This document shows positions 8,085-14,715 of a stretch of DNA of 64,000 nucleotides, piece by piece. The DNA is from Tumebacillus algifaecis (GTDB lineage Bacteria; Bacillota; Bacilli; Tumebacillales; Tumebacillaceae): contig NZ_CP022657.1 in NCBI RefSeq assembly GCF_002243515.1, positions 2,285,001 to 2,349,000 on the forward strand. The letters run 5' to 3'. Position 1 is the stretch's first letter; every line of letters starts with the position of its first letter. Below the pieces are notes generated by a model. It searched no databases, was not told the DNA's origin, and worked only from the letters and a program-made list of their open reading frames with translations. Position numbers and translations under genes: made by a program.

Positions 8085-8378
8085 ATGATTACGATCGACA
8101 TCAGTGAAAGTGCTGCAGAGCGCATCAGAGAAATGCAAGGCGAAGCGGGGAAAGATGATCATGGCGTCCGCATCTACGTCATGCCCGGCTGAGGCGGTCC
8201 AACCTATAACTTGGCTCTGGATGAGCCAAACGCACGCGACACTCGCGTCGAAGAAGCAGGCATCCTGTTCTTGTTCGGTGCGAAGACATCATCGTTGATT
8301 CAAGACCTAGTGATCGATTATGACGATGAGGATGGCTTTTCCATCTACGATGAGAGCATTCCCTCTTCCCAATGCTGA
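8085..8378 (+). CDS. HesB-like selenoprotein (in-frame TGA read as selenocysteine)
   Basis: A 97-codon frame runs from ATG 8085 (GAGGTGAG upstream) to TGA 8376-8378 and is interrupted only by TGA 8190-8192 at codon 36. Reading it as Sec gives IYVMPG-U-GGPTYNLALDE, which places Sec exactly where HesB/IscA proteins have their first conserved Cys (G-C-x-G-x-x-Y). Downstream the frame stays clean and family-like (RVEEAGILFLFGAKTSSLIQDLVIDY, GFSIYDE). A family of HesB-related (seleno)proteins with this feature is known (TIGR01911). A hairpin fitting the bacterial SECIS model begins 18 bases after the TGA. The C-terminal Cys pair of IscA is absent apart from a single terminal Cys. The role is probably Fe-S or redox related but is unproven. 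The alternative is a pseudogene; the intact second half argues against that. Confidence 0.82.
8211..8229 (+). promoter_or_regulatory. bacterial SECIS-like hairpin after the HesB TGA
   Basis: A perfect 7-bp stem (TTGGCTC / GAGCCAA) carries a 5-base loop TGGAT. The loop begins 25 bases after the TGA and has G at its second and third positions. This fits the known bacterial SECIS pattern: a short upper stem, a small apical loop with an early G, about 16-37 bases from the UGA. It would recruit SelB to decode UGA as Sec. Confidence 0.75.
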
Positions 8379-8381
8379 TTC

Positions 8382-8414
8382 AATCCCCCTGTGCAGGAAA
8401 CAGGGGGATTTTTA
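8382..8414 (+). terminator. Rho-independent terminator after the HesB-like gene
   Basis: An 11-bp stem (AATCCCCCTGT / ACAGGGGGATT) with a 7-base loop is followed by TTTTA. Confidence 0.9.
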
Positions 8415-8421
8415 CATTGAG

Positions 8422-8471
8422 TTGTCAATGATTTGACAAATGAAATAGCTTTGTGTAGTGTAAAATTACAC
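8422..8471 (+). promoter_or_regulatory. promoter with two operator-like dyads upstream of the XRE regulator
   Basis: TTGACA at 8433-8438 is a consensus -35; 17 bases later TAGTGT (8456-8461) could be a weak -10. Two inverted repeats cover these boxes: TTGTCAA-4-TTGACAA (8422-8439) over the -35, and GTGTAA-2-TTACAC (8458-8471) over and after the -10. This arrangement is typical of autorepression by the following regulator (inference). Confidence 0.55.
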
Positions 8472-8496
8472 AAAAATGACAAGGTGGGCGGGCGAT

Positions 8497-8994
8497 GTGG
8501 ATAGGGTGAACGAGCAGGGTTTCAGCCGCGAAATATTCGACAAGATGGTATCAGACAAGCTGAGACTGATTCGAGCCGAACTTGATCTGACCCAGGATAA
8601 GATGTCCGAGACGATCGGCATCTCGAAGAAGACGTTGGTGCAAGTGGAAAAAGGCAGACAGACGCTCGGATTCACGGCGTCCGCCCTGACCGCAGTATTG
8701 TTTCGCAAAAGCGAGATCGTGGAGTCGATGTTCGGGGATTCCGTATTGGAAATCCTTGATCTGATCGCCGGCAAACGCCAGTCCAAAGGGTGGTACAAAA
8801 CGATGGGCGGCAAAGTGTGGTGGACAGAGCTTGAGCGGACGGACCACTTCTCTCTGCAAAAACATGTGCTCACCGGACACTGCCGGATCATCGATGATGA
8901 CAAGTTTTTACACTACTACAGCATGGATTTAGCCGAAGCACAAAAACGCTTGCAGGAGTTAGAACAAGCTGACACTGAACAACAAGGCCTCTGA
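8497..8994 (+). CDS. XRE-family helix-turn-helix regulator
   Basis: A 165-residue protein with a lambda-Cro/XRE DNA-binding domain at about residues 20-75. The segment RLIRAELDLTQDKMSETIG and the following KKTLVQVEKGRQT give helices 1-4 with the recognition helix. The C-terminal half has a Trp-rich part (GWYKTMGGKVWWTELE) and an acidic, Gln-rich end, and it looks like an effector or dimer domain of unknown ligand. The start is uncertain: ATG 8476 has no ribosome site, while GTG 8497 has AAGGTGGGCG at proper distance and GTG 8506 is also possible. The promoter dyads suggest self-regulation. There is no adjacent partner gene to suggest a toxin-antitoxin pair. Confidence 0.82.
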   Translation: MDRVNEQGFSREIFDKMVSDKLRLIRAELDLTQDKMSETIGISKKTLVQVEKGRQTLGFTASALTAVLFRKSEIVESMFGDSVLEILDLIAGKRQSKGWYKTMGGKVWWTELERTDHFSLQKHVLTGHCRIIDDDKFLHYYSMDLAEAQKRLQELEQADTEQQGL

Positions 8995-9010
8995 ATGAGA
9001 GGTCTTTTTT
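8985..9010 (+). terminator. Rho-independent terminator after the XRE gene
   Basis: An 8-bp stem (AGGCCTCT / AGAGGTCT, one wobble pair) with a 5-base loop and six T residues overlaps the stop codon region of the regulator gene. Confidence 0.75.
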
Positions 9011-9086
9011 GGTTGTAGGCCTGTTATTCCGGTTACATACCCATTGGGAAATTGAGAATTTTGGCGTAGGGAATGGAGGGCAGGAT

Positions 9087-9629
9087 GTGTCTGACATCAA
9101 AATCGAGCTGATCACGGAAGCAGATTATCGAGAAGTGCTTGAATTTGAATTGAATAACAGGGAGTTCCTGCGGCAGACCGTGCCGGGACGAGATGATGAT
9201 CAATTTTATCAGCCGCAGAACTTGCGCTCATTTTATGAATCACAGCTCGTAGCCATCGAGCAGGGGGAGAGTTTCTTCTATCTGATCCGCAATCGGATAG
9301 GCGAGTTGGCCGGACGCTGTCACCTGTACGACCTGATGCGAGGGGCACGGCAAAAAGCGGAGATCGGCTGTCATTTAAGTCATCAGCACAGTAGACAGGG
9401 AATCGCGAGCAAGGCGCTACACCTGCTCGTGCGCGAAGCATTTGATACGCACGGACTGCATCGAATCGAAGCGTCTACCATCACGAGCAACATACCCGCG
9501 CAAATGGCGGTGTTGCGCTTAGGATTTCAGTATTATGGCATGTCGGAAGCCTACATTTTGCTCAACAAAGAGTGGCGGGACTGCGTTCATTTTGCGATCG
9601 TGAATCGGGAGTGGAAAGCCAAGCGATAG
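9087..9629 (+). CDS. GNAT acetyltransferase (RimJ/RimL type)
   Basis: A 180-residue N-acetyltransferase. GTG 9087 is preferred because GGAGGG lies 6 bases upstream; the longer in-frame ATG at 9009 has no site and adds unrelated residues. The fold is recognisable from IELITEADYREVLEFE at the N-terminus, the acetyl-CoA binding strand and loop around AEIGCHLSHQHSRQGIASKAL (an R/QxxGxA variant: SRQGIA) and HRIEASTITSNIPAQMAVLRLGF, typical of RimJ/RimL and spermidine-acetyltransferase-like members. The substrate could be a ribosomal protein N-terminus, an amino acid or a small amine. Own terminator downstream. Confidence 0.87.
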   Translation: MSDIKIELITEADYREVLEFELNNREFLRQTVPGRDDDQFYQPQNLRSFYESQLVAIEQGESFFYLIRNRIGELAGRCHLYDLMRGARQKAEIGCHLSHQHSRQGIASKALHLLVREAFDTHGLHRIEASTITSNIPAQMAVLRLGFQYYGMSEAYILLNKEWRDCVHFAIVNREWKAKR

Positions 9630-9630
9630 G

Positions 9631-9658
9631 GAGGAGCCAACGGGGGCTTCCTCTTTTT
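9631..9658 (+). terminator. Rho-independent terminator after the acetyltransferase gene
   Basis: Stem GAGGAGCC / GGCTTCCTC (one bulged base) followed by five T residues. Confidence 0.75.
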
Positions 9659-9659
9659 C

Positions 9660-9973
9660 ATCGAAAATGTTTGCGCGGAGAGCCGAGCTTCATACCTGAT
9701 GCTGGCTTAAAGAAGAATAGGGCCAGAAAATTTAAATACATCGTGTAACATATCGCAGGCAAGGATCGTCTATAATATTGAGTCTGTTCGGCAAGTTGCG
9801 AGAAAAATGAAGCGCGTGGAGACGAATTTCGATCGAAATTTGTCGAAAATTCAGACAAGCATAAACCATCATATATCAGGGCAAAAGCCTCGAACGATAT
9901 AACAGCAACGTGAATACAATTGATTTTATGGGTCGTGCTTGTTTACATAGGACGAGGAAGGAGGCGTTCGAGA
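9660..9973 (+). other. 314-base gene-free region with an ECF-like promoter and a 24-base dyad
   Basis: No coding frame with a ribosome site was found here. Two structures stand out. TGTAAC (9744-9749) and CGTC (9767-9770) are separated by 17 bases, resembling SigW-like extracytoplasmic sigma promoters; TATAAT (9771-9776) adjoins it and could also be a sigma-A -10. A nearly perfect dyad of 24 bases lies at 9821-9844, with the perfect core AATTTCGATCGAAATT (9825-9840). Both lie upstream of the small gene at 9974 and could drive or regulate it (inference). Confidence 0.45.
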
Positions 9974-10135
9974 GTGACAGATGCAATGTGGTTTGTGAGT
10001 ATGGCGATGCCTAAGCTCGATCAAGTAGAAAAATATGTCGGCATTCTGGAAGCTCTCGGTTACGAAACCGATCAGCCGGAAGCTGTCTATGACGGATGGG
10101 TTGTCAAATGGCGCCCGAGAAGTGAGAGCGCGTAA
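9974..10135 (+). CDS. small hypothetical protein (53 aa)
   Basis: GTG 9974 is preceded by AAGGAGG at a spacing of 9, and a terminator follows the stop, so this short frame is probably a real gene. The product begins VTDAMWFVSMAMPKLDQVEK and contains LGYETDQPEAVYDGWVVKW; it is soluble, with no membrane segment. The KLDQVEKYVGILEALGYE part reads as an amphipathic helix followed by two short strands. I do not recognise a family. A longer in-frame start at 9920 lacks a ribosome site. Confidence 0.55.
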   Translation: MTDAMWFVSMAMPKLDQVEKYVGILEALGYETDQPEAVYDGWVVKWRPRSESA

Positions 10136-10141
10136 AAGCGT

Positions 10142-10166
10142 AAGAGCCCATGATTGGGCTCTTTTC
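10142..10166 (+). terminator. Rho-independent terminator after the 53-aa gene
   Basis: Stem AAGAGCCCA / TGGGCTCTT around a short loop, running into TTTTCTT. Confidence 0.85.
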
Positions 10167-10232
10167 TTGTTTATTCGGAAAATTTATTCATTCAGTGGAA
10201 GAGTAGAAAGGATTTTCAAAATGCGGGGCGAA

Positions 10233-10246
10233 GTGGTATATACCAC
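10233..10246 (+). promoter_or_regulatory. DasR/NagR-like operator (dre) before the SpoIID/LytB gene
   Basis: GTGGTATATACCAC is a perfect 14-base palindrome 36 bases before the start codon. With flanking bases (AGTGGTATATACCACC) it matches the known GntR-family amino-sugar operator pattern A-S-TGGTCTAGACCA-S-T at most positions. The last four bases (CCAC) can also pair with AGGTGG at 10256-10261, so the transcript could form two alternative hairpins; the operator reading is favoured because a related site sits before the gntR gene at 13943. Confidence 0.5.
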
Positions 10247-10281
10247 CTATTTTGGAGGTGGAAGAGAAGAGGAGGGGTATT

Positions 10282-12228
10282 ATGCGTAAATTTGCTAGTC
10301 TCGCAGTCGCCGTTACGCTTACGCTATCGACCGTGATGAGCGGTCCGGTTATGGCGAAAGATGACAACAAGGTGATGAATGGCATCGAAAAAGCATACGT
10401 GCTGAGCGTCACTCAAGAGGGAAGTGCTGTCACGTATCAGATGATCGTCAACGGCAATGTGGAAACGTACTACACCCACAACAAGTCGTTTGAGGTGCTG
10501 CCGGGCTCTTTCGTATCGTTTAAAGCCAAACAGGACCGTATCGTCCATTTTAACGACACGGTGGCTGTCCTGAATTTGAACGAAAAAGTCATGTCCAAAG
10601 ACACAACGGCCAAGACGCTCGAACTCGAGTTGTCCGGTACGGTGCAACTGGCAGCCAACTATAAGGTAATTCAATCGCTTAACGGCCAATCGATTCCTAA
10701 ATCGCTGAACGACGTTTTTGTCGGGGCGGAAAATGTAAACGTTTTCTATAATCAATCGGGTCAAGTTGAACTGATCGTAATCAACGGTCTCACCCCGACC
10801 GATACGATGCGCGTCGGGATCATGAACAACGGTTTCGCTTCCCTCGACCATGATCAACTGAGCTTCCGCGCGGTGAACGGTTTGAAAGTGGTCGATAAGA
10901 AAGGAGGCCAGCAATTTAACATCGCTGCAAATACGGTGGTCACCTTTGTCAAAACGGCAAATGGTGTAAAAGCGACGGTGAACGGCACCGATTTGTACAC
11001 CGCGACAGATCGTCTTTATGTCGAGCCGGCAACGGAGGACTCGCTTGTGCAGATCACTTCGTTCACGCGGGCATATGGTACTCCGTCCTATCGCGGTACT
11101 TTTGAGATCACGCCATCTGCGATCGCAGGCAAATTAAACCTGATCAACGAAGTGAACATGGAGCAGTATCTGTATCAGGTCGTGCCAAGCGAGATGCCAG
11201 CTTCGTTTGGTCTGGAAGCGCTGAAGGCGCAAAGTGTGGCAGCCCGCACCTATGCGATGAGCGATTATTTCTCGAACCGCTACGCGAAAAAAGGGTTCCA
11301 TGTCGATGACTCCACCCTGAGCCAAGTGTACAACAACAGCGCGGAGAGTTCGCTCCACACGCAGGCGGTCAATGCAACCTCCGGCAAGATCATGGAAAAG
11401 AACGGCGTTTTGGTCGATGCACGCTACTACTCGACATCGGGTGGTTACGGTGCCGCGAAGCACGAAGTATGGTCTGATGCGGGCAACGTGTTCCCTGGTG
11501 CACAGATCTCCTATCTGTCATCGCGCTCTTTCACCTACGACCCGAGCAATCCAGCGCAGATCTACAACATCAACACCCAAGATGAAGCGGCTTTGAACGC
11601 GTTCTATAAAGATTTGACTTTGGACGGCTACGATGCAGCTTCCTACTACTTCCGTTGGAAAGTTGGATTCTCCAAGCTCGAGCTAGAAAACACGATCAAC
11701 CAAAATCTTGCTGGCCGCTATGCAGCAGACCCGGCTTTCATTTTGACAAAAAATGCGGCGGGCAACTTCGTACAGCAAGCGATTCCGGCAAGCGGGATCG
11801 GCCAATTGAAAGACCTGTACGTCACAAAGCGCGGTCAAGGCGGCAACATGATGGAATTGGTGGTTGAAGGTACGACTGGTACCTATAAGATCATTAAAGA
11901 GTACAACATCCGCTTTACCGTTCGCCCGAGCAAAACGTTCACGCTCGGCCAAGACGTGTCGTTGTATCGTGCAAAAGGCGGCTCGACGTCCTATGATCCT
12001 GGCTATACGATCAAGAACAACACGATCTTGCCGTCCGCATTTGCTTCTTTCGATATCGCGCGCGATAGCAGCGGTAATCTGACGAACGTCACCTTCTTTG
12101 GCGGCGGTAACGGTCATGGCGTCGGGATGAGTCAATATGGGGCATCGATGCTCGGTCTGTCCGGATGGACGTATGACCAGATTTTGAACGCGTACTACAA
12201 CGGAATGGCGATTGTAAACGCTTACTAA
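10282..12228 (+). CDS. secreted SpoIID/LytB domain protein
   Basis: A 648-residue exported protein. ATG 10282 (AGGAGGGG upstream) begins a signal peptide that ends near SGPVMAKDD. Residues ~25-275 are a beta-rich N-terminal region of unknown family. The SpoIID/LytB catalytic fold follows from about residue 285: NEVNMEQYLYQVVPSEMP, then LEALKAQSVAARTYA, and the end signature NGHGVGMSQYGASMLG. Known family members are peptidoglycan lytic transglycosylases (SpoIID) or amidase enhancers (LytB). The long interruption between the two signatures is usual. It has its own terminator, and a dre-like operator lies upstream, so it may be induced together with amino-sugar salvage (inference). SpoIID proper is shorter and lies by spoIIIE-type genes; this is a vegetative or sporulation paralogue. 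Confidence 0.88.
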   Translation: MRKFASLAVAVTLTLSTVMSGPVMAKDDNKVMNGIEKAYVLSVTQEGSAVTYQMIVNGNVETYYTHNKSFEVLPGSFVSFKAKQDRIVHFNDTVAVLNLNEKVMSKDTTAKTLELELSGTVQLAANYKVIQSLNGQSIPKSLNDVFVGAENVNVFYNQSGQVELIVINGLTPTDTMRVGIMNNGFASLDHDQLSFRAVNGLKVVDKKGGQQFNIAANTVVTFVKTANGVKATVNGTDLYTATDRLYVEPATEDSLVQITSFTRAYGTPSYRGTFEITPSAIAGKLNLINEVNMEQYLYQVVPSEMPASFGLEALKAQSVAARTYAMSDYFSNRYAKKGFHVDDSTLSQVYNNSAESSLHTQAVNATSGKIMEKNGVLVDARYYSTSGGYGAAKHEVWSDAGNVFPGAQISYLSSRSFTYDPSNPAQIYNINTQDEAALNAFYKDLTLDGYDAASYYFRWKVGFSKLELENTINQNLAGRYAADPAFILTKNAAGNFVQQAIPASGIGQLKDLYVTKRGQGGNMMELVVEGTTGTYKIIKEYNIRFTVRPSKTFTLGQDVSLYRAKGGSTSYDPGYTIKNNTILPSAFASFDIARDSSGNLTNVTFFGGGNGHGVGMSQYGASMLGLSGWTYDQILNAYYNGMAIVNAY

Positions 12229-12256
12229 CAATAACGGGAAGATTCAGAAAAAACAG

Positions 12257-12289
12257 GCACCACCTAGTCATTTTGGGTGGTGCTTTTTT
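12257..12289 (+). terminator. Rho-independent terminator after the SpoIID/LytB gene
   Basis: Stem GCACCACC / GGTGGTGC with a loop of about 11 bases and six T residues. Confidence 0.9.
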
Positions 12290-12355
12290 ATATTTCTTGT
12301 TATGGTAGAAAGGAATAGAGTACAACTGGGCGATAATGGGGAAGGAGTAGATGGG

Positions 12356-13882
12356 ATGAAACGAACGGTAGTCTGGGTCGGTGTTCTCGTCGCAGCGCTT
12401 AGTGCAGGCAGTGCCCTATATTTGACACATCCGGAACAGGAGAAGCAGGGGAAAGTGTCATCTGTACAGGCTCCAGCAGCTGTGGTGGGTTCGAAAGACG
12501 CATCGAATCAGAAGCAGGAGGATAAAAAAGCAGCAGAGTCGTTCGCCATCCGCGGGGTCATCGAAGGGTTCTACGGAGCTCCTTGGACGCATGATCAGCG
12601 GCTTTCGATGTTCGAGTTCATGTCGCGCAACCATTACAATACGTATGTCTATGCACCAAAAGATGATCCGTATCAGCGTTTGAATTGGGCGTTGCTCTAC
12701 CCGGAGCAGCAAGCGGCACAAATGCAGGAATTGATTACGAAGGCGGCGTCGAATGGATTGAGTTTTGTTTATTCGATCTCACCAGGACTACCCCTTCCGC
12801 TTCCGTCTCAGCCGCTCACAGCGGAGATGAAGCAAAAAGCGATCACCTTCTCGTCTAATGAAGATCGCGACCTGTTGATTGCCAAAGTTGAACAATTGCG
12901 CAAGATGGGCGTGCATACAATCATGTTGTCGTTTGACGATGTGTTGGAGGAGTTGAACGACAAAGATCGCGGCATCTACGGCACCAACTATGCTGAGGCC
13001 CACATGCAACTGGCTAACACCTTGCTTGTTGAAGGGAAGCGAAAAGATCCGAAGTTCCAACTGTGGTTTGCACCGACCCGCTATTTTGGTGTAAAAGATC
13101 ATGTTTATTGGCAGACGTTGCGCGAACAGCTTGATCCGTCGATTCAAGTGATCTGGACGGGGCCGGAAATCCTCTCGAAGAAAATTGATTCGGCAGATGC
13201 TGATAAAGTGGCACAGTTATTAGGGCGTAAACCGCTGATCTGGGATAACTACCCGGTGAATGATTTTACTTATGAGATTGCCAAAGCGCCGCAACTCTTT
13301 TTCGGTCCGTTGGAGTCTCGCTCCGTCGATCTGCAAAAGCATGTAGCGGGACTGCTCGCCAACCCGATGGTACAGCCAGAGTCGTCCAAACCGGCGCTCT
13401 ATTCGATCGGGCAGTATTTAAACCGTCCGGCTTCCTATGACCCGGATAAAGCGTATGTGGAAGGACTATCTGAGGTAAGCGGCGTTTCGCGCTTGGATCT
13501 CTTTAATAAATTTACCGACTATTCTCGCCGTTCGATGTTTGAACAGGAATGGAATCCGAAATTTAAAGCGTTGGTCGATACGAATGACACGGCGCGTTTG
13601 CATAAAGAATTTGAAGAGCTGCGCAACTTGCGCATCGCGATGCAAAAATCGACGGCGAACAAGCAGTTGCTTAAAGAGATCGATCCTTGGTTGATGAAAT
13701 TGAGCCGAGAAGGGGAATTGGGTCTGCAAACACTGCAAATGCTGACTACAGCACAAGATTCGCCGGAACGCGCACAACTCGCCGAGAAGACGCGGCAAGA
13801 ATTGATCGCCTTGCAACAGGAACCGTATAAGATCGGGGAAGAAATTTTGACGTTTGTAGACCTTTCATTGTCCAAAGAGTAA
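12356..13882 (+). CDS. membrane-anchored GH84 beta-N-acetylglucosaminidase
   Basis: A 508-residue protein. ATG 12356 is chosen (GAAGGAG upstream); an in-frame start at 12302 adds 18 residues before the membrane segment. A hydrophobic stretch at ~5-24 is a signal anchor or uncleaved signal, followed by a charged, Gln/Lys-rich linker. The GH84 (NAGidase/O-GlcNAcase-like) domain starts at FAIRGVIEGFYGAPW and carries the catalytic Asp pair Asp194-Asp195 in TIMLSFDDVLEE, then LIWDNYPVND. It would remove GlcNAc from glycans outside the membrane by substrate-assisted catalysis; the sugar released would feed the operon that starts 98 bases downstream. No terminator was seen between it and the gntR gene. 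Compared with clostridial NagJ it lacks the large C-terminal extra domains. Confidence 0.88.
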   Translation: MKRTVVWVGVLVAALSAGSALYLTHPEQEKQGKVSSVQAPAAVVGSKDASNQKQEDKKAAESFAIRGVIEGFYGAPWTHDQRLSMFEFMSRNHYNTYVYAPKDDPYQRLNWALLYPEQQAAQMQELITKAASNGLSFVYSISPGLPLPLPSQPLTAEMKQKAITFSSNEDRDLLIAKVEQLRKMGVHTIMLSFDDVLEELNDKDRGIYGTNYAEAHMQLANTLLVEGKRKDPKFQLWFAPTRYFGVKDHVYWQTLREQLDPSIQVIWTGPEILSKKIDSADADKVAQLLGRKPLIWDNYPVNDFTYEIAKAPQLFFGPLESRSVDLQKHVAGLLANPMVQPESSKPALYSIGQYLNRPASYDPDKAYVEGLSEVSGVSRLDLFNKFTDYSRRSMFEQEWNPKFKALVDTNDTARLHKEFEELRNLRIAMQKSTANKQLLKEIDPWLMKLSREGELGLQTLQMLTTAQDSPERAQLAEKTRQELIALQQEPYKIGEEILTFVDLSLSKE

Positions 13883-13942
13883 AAAATTATTTTCCATTCG
13901 AAAAAAACAGCAGGAAAAGTCAGAAACTATTCGAATATATAA

Positions 13943-13958
13943 ACTGGTATAGACCTCC
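13943..13958 (+). promoter_or_regulatory. DasR/NagR-like operator (dre) before the amino-sugar operon
   Basis: ACTGGTATAGACCTCC lies 22 bases before the regulator's start codon. It matches the known DasR/NagR dre pattern ACTGGTCTAGACCA-S-T at 12 of the 14 core positions and keeps both GGT/ACC half-sites. The AT-rich stretch TATATAAAC directly before it may be the -10 region, so bound regulator would block transcription. Confidence 0.65.
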
Positions 13959-13979
13959 ATAGGTTAGGTGAAGTGATCC

Positions 13980-14705
13980 ATGTTAAACAAAAACATTCCA
14001 ATTCCGCTCTACTATCAGCTCAAGGAACGACTGACTCAGACGATCTGCGAAGGAGAACTGGAGCCGGGAGCGTTGATGCCATCGGAACGCGAGCTGAGCG
14101 ACCGATACGAAATCAGTCGCATGACCGTTCGGCAGGCGCTTGGTGAGATGGTCAAAGAAGGCTTGCTGGTTCGCGAGCAGGGGAAAGGGACGTTCGTCGC
14201 GGAGCCGAAGATCGCCCAACCTCTCTTGCGATTGACCTCGTTTAGTGAAGACATGAGAAGCCGAGGGATGAAGCCCGAGTCGCGCATCCTTGCCATTTAC
14301 GTCGAAGAGGCGGCACCAAATGTCGCAACTGCGCTCAACCTGGGCGACAATCGCAGCGTGCTGGTACTGGAGCGCATACGTCTGGCCGATTCGAAGCCGA
14401 TGGCCTATGAGGTGTCCCATCTGCCGTTGGCCCGCTTTCCGGATCTTGAGCAGGAAGATTTACATTCGGTTTCGCTGTACACGCTGCTGGAGGAAAAACA
14501 CGGCCTGCAGATTAAATTCGCGAGACAAGTGATCGAGGTCGGGCTGTCAGACCGCTCGAATTCGGAAGAACTTGGCATCGCGCTCAAATCGCCCGTGCTG
14601 CTCATCGAGCGTGTGACGTTTGATGCTGACGAGCGGCCGTTCGAATTCGTCAGCTCGGTGTACAGAGGAGACCGCTATAAATTGCAAGTAGAACTCCATC
14701 GGTAG
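13980..14705 (+). CDS. GntR/HutC-family regulator with UTRA domain (NagR/DasR-like)
   Basis: A 241-residue repressor-type protein. Residues ~5-72 are the GntR winged helix (PLYYQLKERL, PSERELSDRYEISRMTVRQAL, REQGKGTFVAEP). Residues ~85-235 form the UTRA effector-binding domain (SFSEDMRSRGMKPESRIL, VLVLERIRLADSKPMAYE). In B. subtilis NagR and Streptomyces DasR, this architecture senses glucosamine-6-P or N-acetylglucosamine-6-P. It is the first gene of the amino-sugar operon and has a dre-like site in its own leader, so autoregulation plus induction by amino-sugar phosphates is likely (inference). It replaces the RpiR-type MurR found in the B. subtilis MurNAc cluster. Confidence 0.92.
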   Translation: MLNKNIPIPLYYQLKERLTQTICEGELEPGALMPSERELSDRYEISRMTVRQALGEMVKEGLLVREQGKGTFVAEPKIAQPLLRLTSFSEDMRSRGMKPESRILAIYVEEAAPNVATALNLGDNRSVLVLERIRLADSKPMAYEVSHLPLARFPDLEQEDLHSVSLYTLLEEKHGLQIKFARQVIEVGLSDRSNSEELGIALKSPVLLIERVTFDADERPFEFVSSVYRGDRYKLQVELHR

Positions 14706-14715
14706 GTGTTGACCT

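Noticed and set aside
7053-8162. Long open frame on the minus strand opposite the esterase gene
   Set aside because: It mirrors the GC-rich codon pattern of the real gene, has no ribosome site and encodes a His/Arg/Val-rich product without family features.
8190-8192. TGA in the HesB-like gene as a sequencing error or a broken gene
   Set aside because: The frame resumes without shift, stays family-like to the end, the TGA sits at the conserved Cys position and a SECIS-like hairpin follows; recoding explains all of this better.
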